Positions 49,637-62,250 of a stretch of DNA of 64,000 bases are shown one piece after another. The translations under genes were made by a program, and so were the position numbers. How positions within the stretch are numbered: position 1 is the stretch's first letter; every line of letters begins with the position of its first letter. This stretch comes from Pterois miles. Lineage: Eukaryota; Chordata; Actinopteri; Perciformes; Scorpaenidae. Under the pieces are notes generated by a model that saw only the letters and a program-made list of their open reading frames with translations, searched no databases and was not told the origin of the DNA. The DNA lies in NCBI GenBank assembly GCA_947000775.1, contig CAMQGK010000463.1:5381501-5445500 (forward strand). Direction: 5' to 3'.

Positions 49637-50215
49637 TTGTTTGAGAGGGTGAAGGAGCGTCGTAATGGGCGACGGGCGACACATCATTCACGGTTGGCAA
49701 GACATCACCATAACTGCTTGGAGGCAGGTCGGGCGTACTTTGGCTCGACTCCGAAGATGGTCCATCTCAGTTGTGACTTGGCACAACTCGGCGCACTAAA
49801 GAAGAAGAAGAGAAGAAGATAGTCCTTTATTAGTCCCGCTAGGGGAAATTCAATTTTTTCACTCTGTTAACTTATACACACACATGCACAAACAGGTCCA
49901 TATACATGCAACAATTGGAGAGGTGTCAGAGTGAGGGGGCTGCTCCTGACAAGCGCCCTGAGCAGTTGGGGGTTTGGTGCCTTGCTCAGGGGCACCTCGG
50001 CAGTGCCCAAGAGGTAAACTGGCACCTCTCCAGCTACCAGTTCACGCTCAGTTCTTGGTCCATGTCGGGACTTGAACCGGTGACCCTCCGGTTCCCAAGC
50101 CAACTCCCTACAGACTGAGCTACTGCCGCCCCAAAACTGGTAATGGAAACAAAAATCAGCGTAGCATGGTTCGACTCGGCCAAAGTGCCAATGGAAAACC
50201 TTTACAACACTCATA
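49637..50215. repeat. Probable GC-rich MITE split by a SINE
   Basis: The left block (49640-49800: GGGCGACGGGCGACACATCA ... TTGTGACTTGGCACAACTCG) and the right block (50135-50215: TAATGGAAACAAAAATCAGC ... CGACTCGGCCAAAGTGCCAA TGGAAAACC) resemble the two parts of a common fish element built around GGTTTTCCATTGGCAC and CGGCACAACTC phrases. The SINE at 49820-50132 lies exactly between them. That both blocks are one element is inference. Confidence 0.45.
49820..50132 (-). mobile_element. tRNA-derived SINE (second family), minus strand
   Basis: On the minus strand it begins GGGGCGGCAGTAGCTCAGTC, which is tRNA-like with an A-box, then carries the B-box GGTTCAAGTCC within CCGGTTCAAGTCCCGACATG (+ strand about 50060-50085). 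It next reads GAGGTGCCCCTGAGCAAGGC and ends in a tail GCGGGACTAATAAAGGACT. The tail differs from the first SINE family. A diverged relative lies at 51683-51966. A target duplication is not obvious because the left flank is GAAGAA-rich. Confidence 0.8.
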
Positions 50216-51334
50216 CAATTTAAACAAAAGAGCTTTAAAACCGTGTTTCTACATAAAGAATTACAAAAGCACCACTTTAAATCTTGTTTTTACCATAGGT
50301 GTGCCCATACGTTTCTTGGAAATAAGTCATTTAGCATGAAAAACAACATAAAATACGACCAATTGATAAAAAAAAAAATCGTAGTCGAGTAAGGCCAAAA
50401 CAACTGATTAGTCTAACTGACCCAGAGGGGAAAGCCCTATGTCAAAGTATTCCTTTAAATGTATAAACTGTACGTAATTGACGCACTTGCTTTAAATCTT
50501 TTCCATTTTCTATTTCTTGACTCTCAGTTTCACTGCCCATGTATATTTCCATTTAATTTAGTTATGGCTTAATTATATATTTTAGTTGATGAAATGATCC
50601 TCCATGTTATTAAGAAGAAATATTTAATCATCACTGCTTTGACAGAACTTTATTCTTGGACTTAATCTTTGTATATCAGTGTTAGTATTATTAATAATAA
50701 TAATGTTACTATTAATTGTTGTATATTGATATTTAGTACCAACAAGATTCTCACTGTATTTCTCAACATCATAGAAGTCTTGCCAAAGCGTCTCTGTGGA
50801 CATATTGGCGTAGAGCTTGTGAGAATAAGAGAATTGAACATCAACTCTAATGCGAGTGCTCTGCAAACATTCAAATGTGTCCTGAGTGATTTCAGTTGGT
50901 ATGGCAACAGTACAAGCTCTAATGTAAACATGAAAACCCAGGAGGCTTTCATATTTATTAGATTCCCAAGCAAACATTTAATTGACTTTCTTTGGTATTT
51001 GTGTCTCTCTGTGTGACTCCGTGTTTGCACTTTTGTTAATTCATTTTGTCTCCATACATGCACTGCCAAGTACAGACACAAGTAAATTACAAGTTGGAAC
51101 ACATGCAAAGGAAACACACATTAGTGGAACAGATCGCTGAGAGGGAGAGGGAGCTGGGACAAGAGGTGACCAGGGTGTCATTGATTGCTACAGGGATGGA
51201 GAGATGTGTCCCTCGCTGCGAGGCGAGTCAAGACGAGGCAAAGCTGCGTGCCGCAGGCCCTTTTTGTGCCTGATGACTCGCAGCTGATGTCTTATCTTGG
51301 CCAGACAACACTGAGGATTGAGTGTGTGCACAGA

Positions 51335-51339
<5 letters not shown>
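50216..51339 (+). other. Intron, no gene recognised
   Basis: Non-coding DNA. Overlapping frames of 115-151 codons on both strands at 50624-51117 have no domain and sit in AT-rich DNA, so I treat them as chance. Confidence 0.5.

Positions 51340-51364
<25 letters not shown>
51340..51364. repeat. (TA)n microsatellite
   Basis: About 12 uninterrupted TA units. Confidence 0.95.
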
Positions 51365-51367
<3 letters not shown>

Positions 51368-51682
51368 TCAGTTATCTAGCTTGTGATTGCCTTGGTTTCT
51401 TAAGTTGACAAAGAGAGAGTGGCAGGGAATGTAGGAGAGCACTTAAATGCCTTTAATTTGCCAGCATTTGTATTTGGATCAAGTGTAAGGCGCTAGCATA
51501 TGTTCCTCGCACTAGCTACTCCCAGCTTAGTTTGTTCTTCTGTACAAATGAAAATGGATCTTAGTCAATATTTTGTGACGCAGCTGATGGGGTTATTTTT
51601 TCTGTACTTTCTCTACTCATTAACTTGTTGCTAATATATCATCTTTCAAACATTTGTATTTGTTTTGTATTTGTATTTGTCT

Positions 51683-51966
51683 GGGGGCGGAGTAGCTAGT
51701 TGTAGGACTTGGGTTAGGACGCGAACGTCACGGGTTCAAGACCCCCATGGACCAAGACCAACTGGTTGCTGGAGAGGTGCCAGTTTCCTCTTGGGCACTG
51801 CCGAGGTGCCCCTGAGCAAGGCACCAAACCCCCAACTGCTCTGGGCGCTTGTCAGGAGCAGCCCTCACTCTGACATCTCTCCATTGACGCATGTATATGT
51901 ACTGTGTGAACAACAGAGTGTAAAACTGAATTTCCCCACTGTGGGACTAATAAAGGTGTGGGACTA
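51683..51966 (+). mobile_element. tRNA-derived SINE (second family), plus strand
   Basis: It begins GGGGGCGGAGTAGCTAGTTG and has the B-box GGTTCAAGACC at 51733-51743. It runs through GCCGAGGTGCCCCTGAGCAA and ends TGTGGGACTAATAAAGGTGT followed by a second GTGGGACTAA. It matches the minus-strand copy at 49820-50132 over its length but lacks a few internal bases. No clear target duplication was found. Confidence 0.78.
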
Positions 51967-52075
51967 AAACGTTCAGCTCCCTTAGGACCTTATTGCTCAT
52001 CTCATTAAAACTTTTTTGAGACCTACAACAAGGCGTGGACTCACTCATGCCAGCTTGATGTCATCATCGGCATCT

Positions 52076-52076
<1 letters not shown>

Positions 52077-52124
<48 letters not shown>
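52077..52124. repeat. (GT)24 microsatellite
   Basis: An uninterrupted GT array of 48 bases. It produces a false Cys/Val open frame. Confidence 0.95.
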
Positions 52125-52126
<2 letters not shown>

Positions 52127-52309
52127 TCCCACCATGTCAGCTGTCTCTTTTCTGATAAGGAGGGAAGGGGGGGGTGGAGCAAAGTGGGACAAGTTTGAAT
52201 ACTGTTGGCACTTAACATCCAAGATATTTTTTGACGTCATAAAATACGCAGAAAAGTCAATGCCATTCTACTTCTATGTGTTTTTATTCTATCTCAAATT
52301 TGAATAAGG

Positions 52310-52458
<149 letters not shown>

Positions 52459-52711
52459 TGTAGGACGTGAAGGCATGTGAGGTGATTACAGAGGCCTATT
52501 AAGGACTGGCCCTTTGATACCATGACCACGATACGGTGCTATTGTAGGTTGTGTGTCGTGGTGGTAGTCCAAAAGTACAAAAAGTAACCAGTAAACAGTG
52601 CAGGGACATAATTAGTGCAAAACTGTACTTGTTGTTTGATATGATTATGGACATCCCAAGAGTGTAAACATAGAGAATGGCCCAGCAAAATAATATAATA
52701 TAATATAATAT

Positions 52712-53024
52712 ATCCATCCATCCATCGGCAACCGCTTGTCCCGTTAGGGGTCGCGGGGAGGCTGGAGCCGATCCCAGCTGGCATTTGGCGAAGGCGGGGT
52801 ACACCCTGGACAGGTCACCAGTCCATCGCAGGGCACATAGAGACAGACAACATATAGACAGACAACCATTCACACTCACATCCACACCTACGGGCAATTT
52901 AGAGTCATCAATTAACCTAAACAGCATGTCTTTGGACGGTTGGAGGAAGCCGGAGTACCCGGAGAAAACCCACGCTTATACAGGGAGAACATGCAAACTC
53001 CACACAGAAGAGTCCCAAGACTAA
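52712..53024 (-). mobile_element. tRNA-derived SINE, first family, 5'-truncated copy
   Basis: On the minus strand it runs from CTTGGGACTCTTCTGTGTGG to GGATGGATGGATA, matching the body of the SINEs at 28155 and 36139. The tRNA-like head with its A and B boxes is missing. It is flanked by an AATAATATAATATAATAT-type duplication on both sides (about 52690-52711 and 53025-53043), so the truncation happened during insertion. It lacks an internal promoter. Confidence 0.85.
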
Positions 53025-53165
53025 TAATAATATAATATAATATGACTGAGGAAATAGAGCAACATTAAGTTAAAATGCTGTGAAAAAAGTGCAGATTGCA
53101 AAAAGTCCTGTAAAGGTGGTCAGTGGGTGGGTGGGTGTCTGAGGAGAGGGCAGGTGATGTGGTGG

Positions 53166-54210
53166 TTAGGGGCAGATTAGCCTCATGCTCAAAAGTTCAA
53201 TTCTGTCCTCCCCTTCTGTTTGACATTGAATAAATGTATAGCCCAGGGAACAAAGGACCTTCTGAACCTGTCTGTGGAGCTTTTCAGTGACAGACATCTG
53301 CGCTGAACGTGTTCTTCTGTCCACTAAGTGTGTTGTATAGTGGGTGGCGGTCATTGTCCAGGATTGCCAGCATCCTGTTCAGAGTTCTTTTCTCTGCTAT
53401 CGATGTGATGCACTCCAGCTCCACTCCAGCTACAGAGCCAGCTTTCCTTACCAGCATTTCCAGTCACCCAGCGTCCTTCTCCTTAATGCTGCCTCCCCCA
53501 GCACACAATGGCATAAGAAAGAACGCTGGCGATGACAGACTGATAAAACATCCAGAGGAGCTTACCGCAGACATTGAAAGACCGCAGCCTCCTCAGGAAG
53601 TAAAGCCAGCTCTGCCCATTCCCGTAGAGTGCATCTGTGTTCACTGTGTTTTGCACCATTGCACAAAGTCATCCACCAGCCTCCTGTACTCCACCTCCTG
53701 TCCATCCCTGATACACCCCACAATCGCAGTGTCGTCCGAGAACTTCTGCCTGTGGCATGACTCAGTGTTGTACCTAAAATCAGCAGTGTACAGGGTGAAC
53801 AGGACTGGTGAGAGCACAGTCACCTGTGGTGCTCCGGTGCTGCTGACCACCATATCAGAGACACAGCTCTTCAGCCTGACTAACTGTGGCCTCTCTGTCA
53901 GGTAGTCCGTTACCCAGGATACCAGGTGAGCATCAACCCCTGTTTGCAACAGCTTGTCCCTCAATCTGACAAGCTGGATGTATTGAAGGTGCTGGAGAAA
54001 TCAAAGAACATGATTCTCACAGCACCTTTCTCCTTGTACAGATGAGAGTGTGTCCTTTGCAGTAGGTAGGTGATGGCATCCTCTATGTCCACCTTCTCCT
54101 GGTAAGCAAACTGTAGTGGGTCTTGTGCGTAATGGACCTGTGGTTTGAGGATGTTGAGTAGCAGTCGCTCCATCATCTTCATAATGTGTGACTGGCCTAA
54201 AGGCATGAAA
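53166..54210 (-). pseudogene. Degenerate LINE reverse transcriptase (Jockey/L2-type)
   Basis: Minus-strand fragments follow the order of a non-LTR retrotransposon RT. At 54210-53970 come SHIMKMMERLLLNILKP, DPLQFAYQ and MFFDFSSTFNT; at 53964-53641 come LVSWVTDYLTERPQLVRL, the degraded STGAPQVTVLSP (the second G of the usual GAPQG is V) and the catalytic box FSDD at 53731-53742. Then, after a deletion of the region usually holding KTKEMVVDFR, the segment 53640-53166 gives the C-terminal LRRLRSFNVCGKLLWMFYQS and SVIASVLSYAIVCWG. Frameshifts separate the three parts and both the 5' end and the endonuclease are absent, so it is dead. The frame on the opposite strand at 53309-53905 is only its shadow. 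Confidence 0.9.
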
Positions 54211-57200
54211 ATCTTTCTATACAGAGGTATAGACAGGAGTGTAGTTTGTATGGAGAAGTAGTTAATATATATACATACACAGAGGTGTAACAGTTTAATA
54301 AGGATATAAAAGAAAATAAAGTTAAAGCAACAATGGTGAAGTGATTGGCTCAAGAGAGATTTATTGCAGATAAGTGGGCTTGTATCATTTTAAGAATCTC
54401 CATCTATTTCAAATCAGCTGCTATTTTGGATTTATCTGTTAAATTTGATTGATTGTTCATTAGAAAAGGTAGGTGCTGTTGACAGAAGAGACTTTTGATA
54501 AAGCAGACACATTATTTCTTGGCTGCAAATTTTTGGATAAATTCAGTTTGAAATGGATTTCTGTCACTGTGCTGACTGCGGGCATTTCCCACAGTAGCAT
54601 CATCACATATGGGACACTTTAATTTGCACAAATCCATCCACTTAATCTGGGTCGTTTGAAAAATCTAGGCAATCTTGGCCTCCTGCACACTTCGGACCTT
54701 ACTGTGTGCTAACCTGCACCAGGGCAGAGTAGGTGCCAGTTATGGCCGCTGTAATATTTTTGCCTCACTGCCACATTCAAAATAGTAACATTAGATTGTG
54801 TTGCATTGTCTGGGCAAAAATTCATTCAAAATTCAAGTTATTTGGCTAATCCCTTCAAAATATTACACACTAAAATTGCTTGAACAATTGTATATTGGAT
54901 GGATGCTAATTTTGAAGAATTTTCTTAACTGATAATTGACCCTCGTTAACTGATTATTAACCATTAACGAACAAGATTTGTGCCTTGCATGCAGCAATGT
55001 ACCAGTGTATGAGCGAAACAGACAACAGAGTCAACAGTTCACCATCAAGAGAGTTACTGGAGAATGCTGCATTCACTGTCTCCAGTTCAACATCCAGGAG
55101 CGTTAGCAGCCACGGTGCTGCGTTCACTGTCTCCAGTTCAGGACATGCAGCTATTTTCCTGGTAAATGTCTCCACGGCACATTTAGTTTAGTTTAGCAGG
55201 TTGTCAGCTGCATAATAATGCTCTGTCTGCCTGGATTAATGATAGTGACTGTCCGACAGTTTGTGTGTTTGTGCTACGTCAGCAGCTGCTAGCTGCTAGC
55301 ATTGACGTTGGCTTCATGCTCGCTGTAGCGTAACCAGTGAGTTTCCGACGGACTGCGTGTGTGGTGGTGGTAAGTGTGGGTTTGTCAGTAGCATGCAGTC
55401 AAAATGTAGTTTTTATTGCATACATTTACAAGGGACTTTAACTCCTGCCCACTAGTATGCCCATGTTTGGAGGGTCAGCAGATGACCAGTTTCCTTCTCC
55501 TTTGTGCTTACACAGAGCCTATAATGTTTACAGTATATTCATTAATAACAACATGGTGTACATTTACCAAAACATACCTGCATAAAAGTGAAAACTGATT
55601 CCAAATTATAAGACAAATAAGAACATAAATAAGTCTTTAATTACAGTATCTGTAGTTCATTATTTCCCACCTTGGTTAAAAGCTGTTGAGATAAGTATCC
55701 TTCCATACAGTCAGAAGTAACAGCCATTGGCAGTAACTGCCCTGACACTTATTAACAAGTGACAGTAAAAAGTTGCCTTAGGAGCTTGATAATGAGTGAA
55801 CCGTCATTTCCATTCTGACCTTTACCTGCTGAACACTGCTGTCACGGTGGTTATTTTCTTGTCAGAGCAACGTTTTTACATTATCTGTAATGTCATGGGT
55901 TTTAACGTTAAACCCTCATTCTGAGTAACATGCCAAAGGTGGGATTTATGACATCAGACCGTTATCTATTAGTGACTTCTTATTTAACCAATTTTGTTAT
56001 AGCAAGAACTAGGAAATGTTTTTTTTTTTTATTTGCTGAAGAAATTTCTCCTGTTTTGTATCAAATATATGTTAAAAAGAAGATTTATGTCTATTCTAAA
56101 AATGTAATTTATAGCTAATGTGTTCTTGGTGAGAGAATCCTGTCAAGTCTTGTGAAAGCAGCATACTGGGAAGCTGTCCATCTCTATGACTTAAGAAGCA
56201 GCTTTTATCTTGGTAAACTGTCAACCTTTAAGATCGATATGAGCCAATCACTATCTCCACTTACAGTGCATTGCGGTAGAAGAAGATAAAGAAGTAGGAA
56301 GCACAGCAGTCCTCAAAGTTTAAGTCTTCTTGAAATAAGAGCTGCTTTGTGGGTGATGGATGATAACCTCCTGACTCTAACAACTGAGAAATGGTCATAT
56401 AGTTCTGGTGCGGCCAGTTTTTAATGGTTGAGTTTTGTTTCAAAAAGAGATAGCTCATCTTTTGTGGCATCAGACCCTGGGTTTAATGTCCTTTGATTGT
56501 ACATCATATCCCGTATGCTTATTGATAGGAAATTAGGGCCAACATGAGTGCCGGGGACCTCCTGAGATGGTTTGGCTTCCATTATCAGATATGCAGTAAC
56601 AACAGCCCCTGTGACTCTACACCTGCCCATGTATGTGACAATACATTTGGCACCTCTTCAACTCGCCTGCACTGTCCTTATTTTGCAAAGCGCTCATAAA
56701 AAAAACAGATCCAATTACTAAGCTGACAGATGCAGACATCTAGTACTATGTGTAAATGCAAGGGCATGATCAAATTGTTCGTTGTTCGTATAGCATATCC
56801 AGACGCACATTACACTTTTATAGTAGGTGTAAATAAAGTCATAGTCCATTCAGCCTCTCAGTCAGCAATACAGGCAGTCAACACTAGTTGCATACTGAGT
56901 GAAAGCATGAGCGCTGGAGCAAACAACACCAGGGACACATGGATAATTTTTGTTTTGTCATCATGTAACGGAAGGTTGACCAACAAGCTAATCTCCCAAA
57001 AACTCAGTGTAGTCCATTAAGCAAAGCCTTTTATCCATGACTGGCAAGGCTCACCAAATTAAAAAAAAAACAAAAAAACACAAACACACATACAGAGATA
57101 GTGGCCGGTTTGTTTTTATTTAGCTGGTTGAGACGTGTATACAATGAAGGAAAATAAGCAGAAACAAAATATAGTGGAGTTTAATGAATAATAATCATAG

Positions 57201-58117
57201 CAATGGTTATCAGCCGCGACAGCGTGCAGTGTTTGATGGCTGGTATTGTTTTCACCTTGTGAGTCTCTGTGTGTGTGTCATTATGGCAAAATGTGGTCCT
57301 GGACACACAGAAATGGTACTGAGTACTTTACCAGGTGTTTATATTTTTATATTTCTGTCTGTCTGTGGACATATATTGTCACCAAAATAGCATCACAACC
57401 GTGTAAGATGCAGTGATAAAACTTTACAGGTGTGTGGTTGAGGTGAAAATGAGGGCCCTGGTTGAAGATGGGTGTGGTTTGAGCAAGAGTGCTGGAAGTA
57501 GGGAGTAGGAAGTAGGGAAGGAACCATTGGCCCCCTGGCATTGTGGGTGGAGTGATCCTATCGCAAGATGGTCCCTCGTTGAGATTGCTTTCATCCAGCT
57601 TATCATATTCATACATGTCCATGATTATCCCTTTCTCTACAATAAAGGTCTTCGCACACCAAGTTCGTATTCTTCATATGCGTTTTTTAAATCCATCATC
57701 TGATAAAAAACATTACACACAGAAACCTTGCACACTGAGTCCGATGTGAATCATATATTCATTGTAAAAATTCGCAATACCAGACAAAAGTGAATTAATT
57801 ACGTGAGTGCAATGGATATCGCTAGTCCCAAACAGGGCTAATGAATGAATGACATTAGCAAGAAGCTGTTGTTTAGCTGCCTAGAGCACAATCACTACTG
57901 TCTACTCCTTCACACATCATTTGTTTTGATGCTATCCCCGATTCCAAGCTGTTTTACAATCACCTACCACAATCTTCTTTTATTTCTTTATCGTAACATG
58001 CTTTGTGCTGGCAAAGCGAATGTTTATCATGCCATTTTGGATGCTGATGTTTGCACAGACAGTGGATCTGAGTGGCCAAACAACCCTCTTTTGACTTTTT
58101 TGTCTGTACAAAGGCCT
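54211..58117 (+). other. pcdh9 intron, no gene recognised
   Basis: About 4 kb of AT-rich non-coding DNA. A direct repeat is visible at about 55060-55140, where a phrase TGCATTCACTGTCTCCAGTT and a near copy TGCGTTCACTGTCTCCAGTT both occur within 60 bases. Poly-A runs (about 57060-57072) are present. No gene was found. Confidence 0.45.
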
Positions 58118-58603
58118 TAAAGGGTCAATGTTTAGGATCTGCCATTGTCTAGTGGTGAGGCGAGGAGATTGCAACCAACTGAAGTCTCTCCCATGTGCCA
58201 GGCATGTTCGAGAGTTACAGGGGCTGACGCAAAAATGTGAATGGCCCTCTTTTGAGCCATTTGGAGCAGAGCCAGTGCTTAGAGCATGTATGTAAGTGGG
58301 AACTGAGTGGTGAAGCAAGAGAGAGAGAGAGAGCGGTGGCAACAGCAGTGAGTAACATGATAGACTCTGGCCTAAGCAGGAAAAGTTAAGAGTCTGGTTT
58401 GTCCATTCTGGGCTACTGTAGAAACATGACAGTGCAGAGGATCCGCTCCGTATTTAGCTGCAAATAGCTGATTCTAAGCTAACAAAACGTGATTGTTATT
58501 ATCAGGTGATTATACACTAAAGAAAACATACTTATTAATATGTTATTCTATATATATGTTATATGTCATAGATCCCCCTAAATGTTACATACTGATCCTT
58601 AAA
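58118..58603. mobile_element. Teleost non-autonomous DNA transposon (TTAAAGGGTC... type)
   Basis: It begins TTAAAGGGTCAATGTTTAGG and ends CTAAATGTTACATACTGATC CTTAA, an imperfect inverted terminus. The interior has phrases I know from a common fish element: TCTAGTGGTGAGG, GATTGCAACCAACTGAA, GGTTTGTCCATTCTGGGCTA and CAGGTGATTATACACTAAAG. An (AG)n run lies inside (58319-58334). There is no coding capacity. Confidence 0.7.
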
Positions 58604-60995
58604 GTGTTCCTATTGGATATATGGGTGGCAACCATGATGCATCTACAACATACCGTACATAACAAATATAGGTAGATATCAAACAAATATTGTAATTTGG
58701 GGAATTATCCATGTAGTTAAGATAGTGTTACATTTAAACTGTAGCCACAGTTCATAAGGAATGCATGCACGTATAGGTCCAATATAATCTTGAGCCACTG
58801 AAACAAGTGTGCTACTTGTACATGCGTTTGTGTGTGTGCATCATTTGCATGTGTTATTGACAGTTCTAAAAAAGTTGAATATAGAATGAAGGCAGGCACT
58901 GATCTAATTTAAGGACATGAGTTGGTTTCCATCTCTGTTATTGCAGCTGTAAGACCAGAAAGAAAAGGCATCATTCAGTAGTATAACATAGTATGTGGTG
59001 GTTGACAGAAGTGATAAGGCTAGATATACAGCCATATCATATATAATTTATATTTATATTTATATTTTTATCATATATAAAACCCAGACATCATACTTCC
59101 AGAATTTCCCAAAACATAAATAAAGGTAATGAGGGATTTATGTGAACATGACAGAGAAGGATATAATGTGTTTGCAATTAGCAGCATTTTAAGGAAAAAC
59201 ATAAGCTGCTGTGCAGGAATAGCTTTGTAATAGAAACCGTTGATTACCAATTGTTCTACCATATATATTTTTGCAATTCTGTACTCCTTTCTATTCACAT
59301 GTGATCCTGAGTATATTTCTGTACACAAAACCTACTTCTGGACGAGTACTTGGTATTATTTCTGTCATCAAGTGCCTTTGAAGAGGTTGACTACATGGCG
59401 CTATGAACCTGTACATGGCTGCATATGAAAAAGGATGACCCAGGCAATTTAGAATAATCTTTTAAATCTTAGAGAGGCTTCAGTCCTTTATCATTCATCT
59501 GAGAAGGTGACTCCTTTTATTTCACTACTAAAGGAGGTAAATTGATTTCTCCCCTCCATTTTTGGGAGATTATTTTTGAACAATAGGACATCTATTTTTC
59601 AGGCTGTTCCCATTTACATATGTCCTCTACATGCTTGCAGATATGTGGATTGAATGTGCAGTGATTGGACCAAACTGTTGACAAACCAGAAAATTATTCA
59701 TTTGTAAGCCAAAAATGTGAGACTTTTGGCTTTCGGCACAGTTGGGCCTCTGCTGAACCCGTTTCTTAAAAAGGCAGAGCATACAAGTATTATAACAGTG
59801 TCCAAAACAAATACAGGTGGAAAAAAAAATAAATGAGATTAAGCAAGTGGAAACAATGTTGGGCTAGGGTCAATGTATTTTACCATAGTGAATATGACAC
59901 AAAACAACCACTGATGTTACATTTTACTAATGTATTCGTGACCATGCTGTTTTTTTCCCCCAAGACATAACTCATGAATGGATTTAATTTTCATCTTATC
60001 TCTTACCTAGCTTTATTTATGCACATCATAGCGAATTAATTTAATAAGTAATGCATAAAAAGACTAGACATAAAACAAAAAAAAATTGCATCTAGAATCG
60101 CATCTGAACCCCATGAAGGGTAGTTTCTACCATAATAACTAATGGGGATTCCAGGTAAATAAATAAATAAATAAATCCATTTTTAATGCATAACAATTAT
60201 TCCAGTGTAACCTGGAAAAATGTCATTCCAGTGAATAATAATGACATATTAGACAATATCAGAAACTGGTATGATAAGTAATTTGGGACGTAGGATGCAA
60301 TGCCGACAAAGAAATTACATCTATGGCTCCTTTTGGCAGCAGCTCCAGCACAGCAGCTCTCTGGCTTGCATATTGTGGAATCTCCATTTGATTGACGGGT
60401 GTGTCATAGCCAGCGACACACCGGGCAGACCCCCAACTGCCGTTGCCTCTCCTGTCAGTGTGGTTGGTTTGAAGCTGTCTACATGGATTGTCTGGCCAAC
60501 ATGGAGAACATGGTGAATTAGAGAAGTTGACATGGTAAATCAGTGGAGTTGGCTCTGCAGCGCGCTGCTGTGAGCCATGCTTTGTATCACCACAGAGGCT
60601 GGCTTTCAGGCTATGAGTCGTGCTTATCAACCAGCAGATGCCAGTGAAGGTATTTGTATGTGTGCATGTTGGTGTTTTTTTTTTTTTTTAGCACTTTAAG
60701 TTTTCTGTTTAGTGTTCTCAAAGATCAAACGCAAGTGTTGAGCAAAGGATTATGAATCAACACGCAATCTACTGCCATCATTTTAAATTTACATTGAATG
60801 TTATGGTGGTGTTATGGTGTGTGCACTGGATTTTTGGGCATAGTGCGTGAAAAAAAAACATGGAGTTTAGTTATTTTACCTCTAGTTTTGTCATTTTATA
60901 TTGTAATTTTATCATATTTCACTTTTTTAGAATCTTATATCTTTTCACATATTAACAACATACTAAATTCCCAAGCATGATCATGGCTGCCTGGT
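58604..60995 (+). other. pcdh9 intron, no gene recognised
   Basis: AT-rich non-coding DNA with a (TAAA)n patch (about 60158-60177) and poly-T runs. The stretch 59440-59720 is free of recognisable repeats and could be tested for conservation. The 123-codon minus frame at 60259-60630 has no domain. Confidence 0.45.
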
Positions 60996-61331
60996 GCAGT
61001 AGTGGAAGAAGTACTCAGATCTTTTACTCACTAGTAAACTAGAAAACCAGCAATTTAAGTAAGTAAAATTAGTCCACTACAAGTAAAACTTCTTCCTCTC
61101 ATTAGGCTGTAGAATGACACCTGTCAGTGTGACATTATTATTGTTATTTCAGACGCATTACTGAGTATACAACATTTTATGTTGTAGCCGATAGAAGTAA
61201 AACTCAATTTTATCTACCTGATTTACTGTTTGGTAGTTTATTCTGTAACAAAGCATTATAATTTACAATACTGAATATTGAAATGTGGTGTGAAGTAGCA
61301 TAACATGGAAATAGTGAAGTAAAGCATGTAC
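60996..61331 (+). mobile_element. Short teleost interspersed repeat, family D copy 2
   Basis: It begins GCAGTAGTGGAAGAAGTACT and ends near CATGGAAATAGTGAAGTAAAGC. These are the two characteristic ends of a common fish MITE-like repeat; the left end matches 27624-27740. Middle phrases such as GTTGTAGCCGATAGAAGTAAAA are less conserved. It is non-coding. Confidence 0.65.
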
Positions 61332-62250
61332 AGAGTGGTACTAGGAATTCAAATTGTGGGCTGATACCGATGCCAGTGTTTTTATTGTTGCATATTTTGC
61401 TTTTGCCATTATTCATTCCCCCTTTTGTGCCAGGAAAACAAAGATGGCTTCATTATAAAAAAAATACCAGAGCTGTTTTGAAGTCAGTCAGCATTTCATT
61501 ACACCATCTTTGAATGAGCTTGTCCTCAGTTCAATAATACAAATTTAGAGAACAACCTTTAATATAGCCTTCTTTCACATGAAAAATATAATTTTTTTGA
61601 AAGAAAAAAGCCTTTTCAGCTGCTATACATCTGCCTACTCAATTAGAATAATGTTTCTTTCCTCACAACCTTAAATATAAATCATATGAAATTGAATGTA
61701 AATGATTAGAAATATGAGCACACATACCTTAACTGCCTAGATTTATTTGGCGAACTATTTTAGCGTTTTTAGCATTTTTTTTTTTTTTTTATCTGTCCGA
61801 GCAGTGGTGTAGTGTAGGGTATATGCAGGTATATGGGGCATACCCACCCCATTTTTTTGTCAGTTTACAGTATATCCACCTAACTGCCAAAAAGGCATTG
61901 GAACATAGGAGAGTATACCCACTTCCTCCTCAGTAATCTATGCGTCTACCTACCAATATGTCACTGCATCTACGAGAATGACGCCATCCACAATCGAATA
62001 GCTAGTAGACTAACTGTGGCAGAACGCTGCGGGAGGCAGATGGAGAGCACTACTCTGCTGGGGCCACCTCAGGCCTCAGCTGTCCGGGCTGGATGGACCC
62101 ACAGTGGCGTGCTGCGGGCCGACGTGCTGCTGCACTGCTCACCCGGGACTGGATCCTAGTTTGGGTTACGACTGCAGCACAGGCTGCACGGCATGTACAA
62201 CGTTCCAACTGTAACCGATGTTCAGCAGATAAATAGTTGCATCCCTAACA
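61332..62250. repeat. Possible composite repeat, GC-rich core
   Basis: The segment 61800-62200 is much richer in GC than its neighbours (GGCAGATGGAGAGCACTACT, TGGGGCCACCTCAGGCCTCA, GGCGTGCTGCGGGCCGACGT). It is flanked by AT-rich DNA with phrases resembling family C (GCTGATACCGATGCCAG near 61361; GTAACCGATGTTCAGCAGAT near 62212, then GTTGCATCCCTAA near 62238). That suggests one element interrupted by others, but I cannot define its ends. Confidence 0.3.

Noticed and set aside
50624..51117. Overlapping 115-151 codon frames on both strands
   Set aside because: AT-rich intronic DNA with no motif. Mutual overlap in several phases indicates chance.
53309..53905. 198-codon plus-strand frame
   Set aside because: It runs antisense to the degenerate LINE reverse transcriptase, which carries the real motifs (FSDD, GAPQ) on the minus strand.
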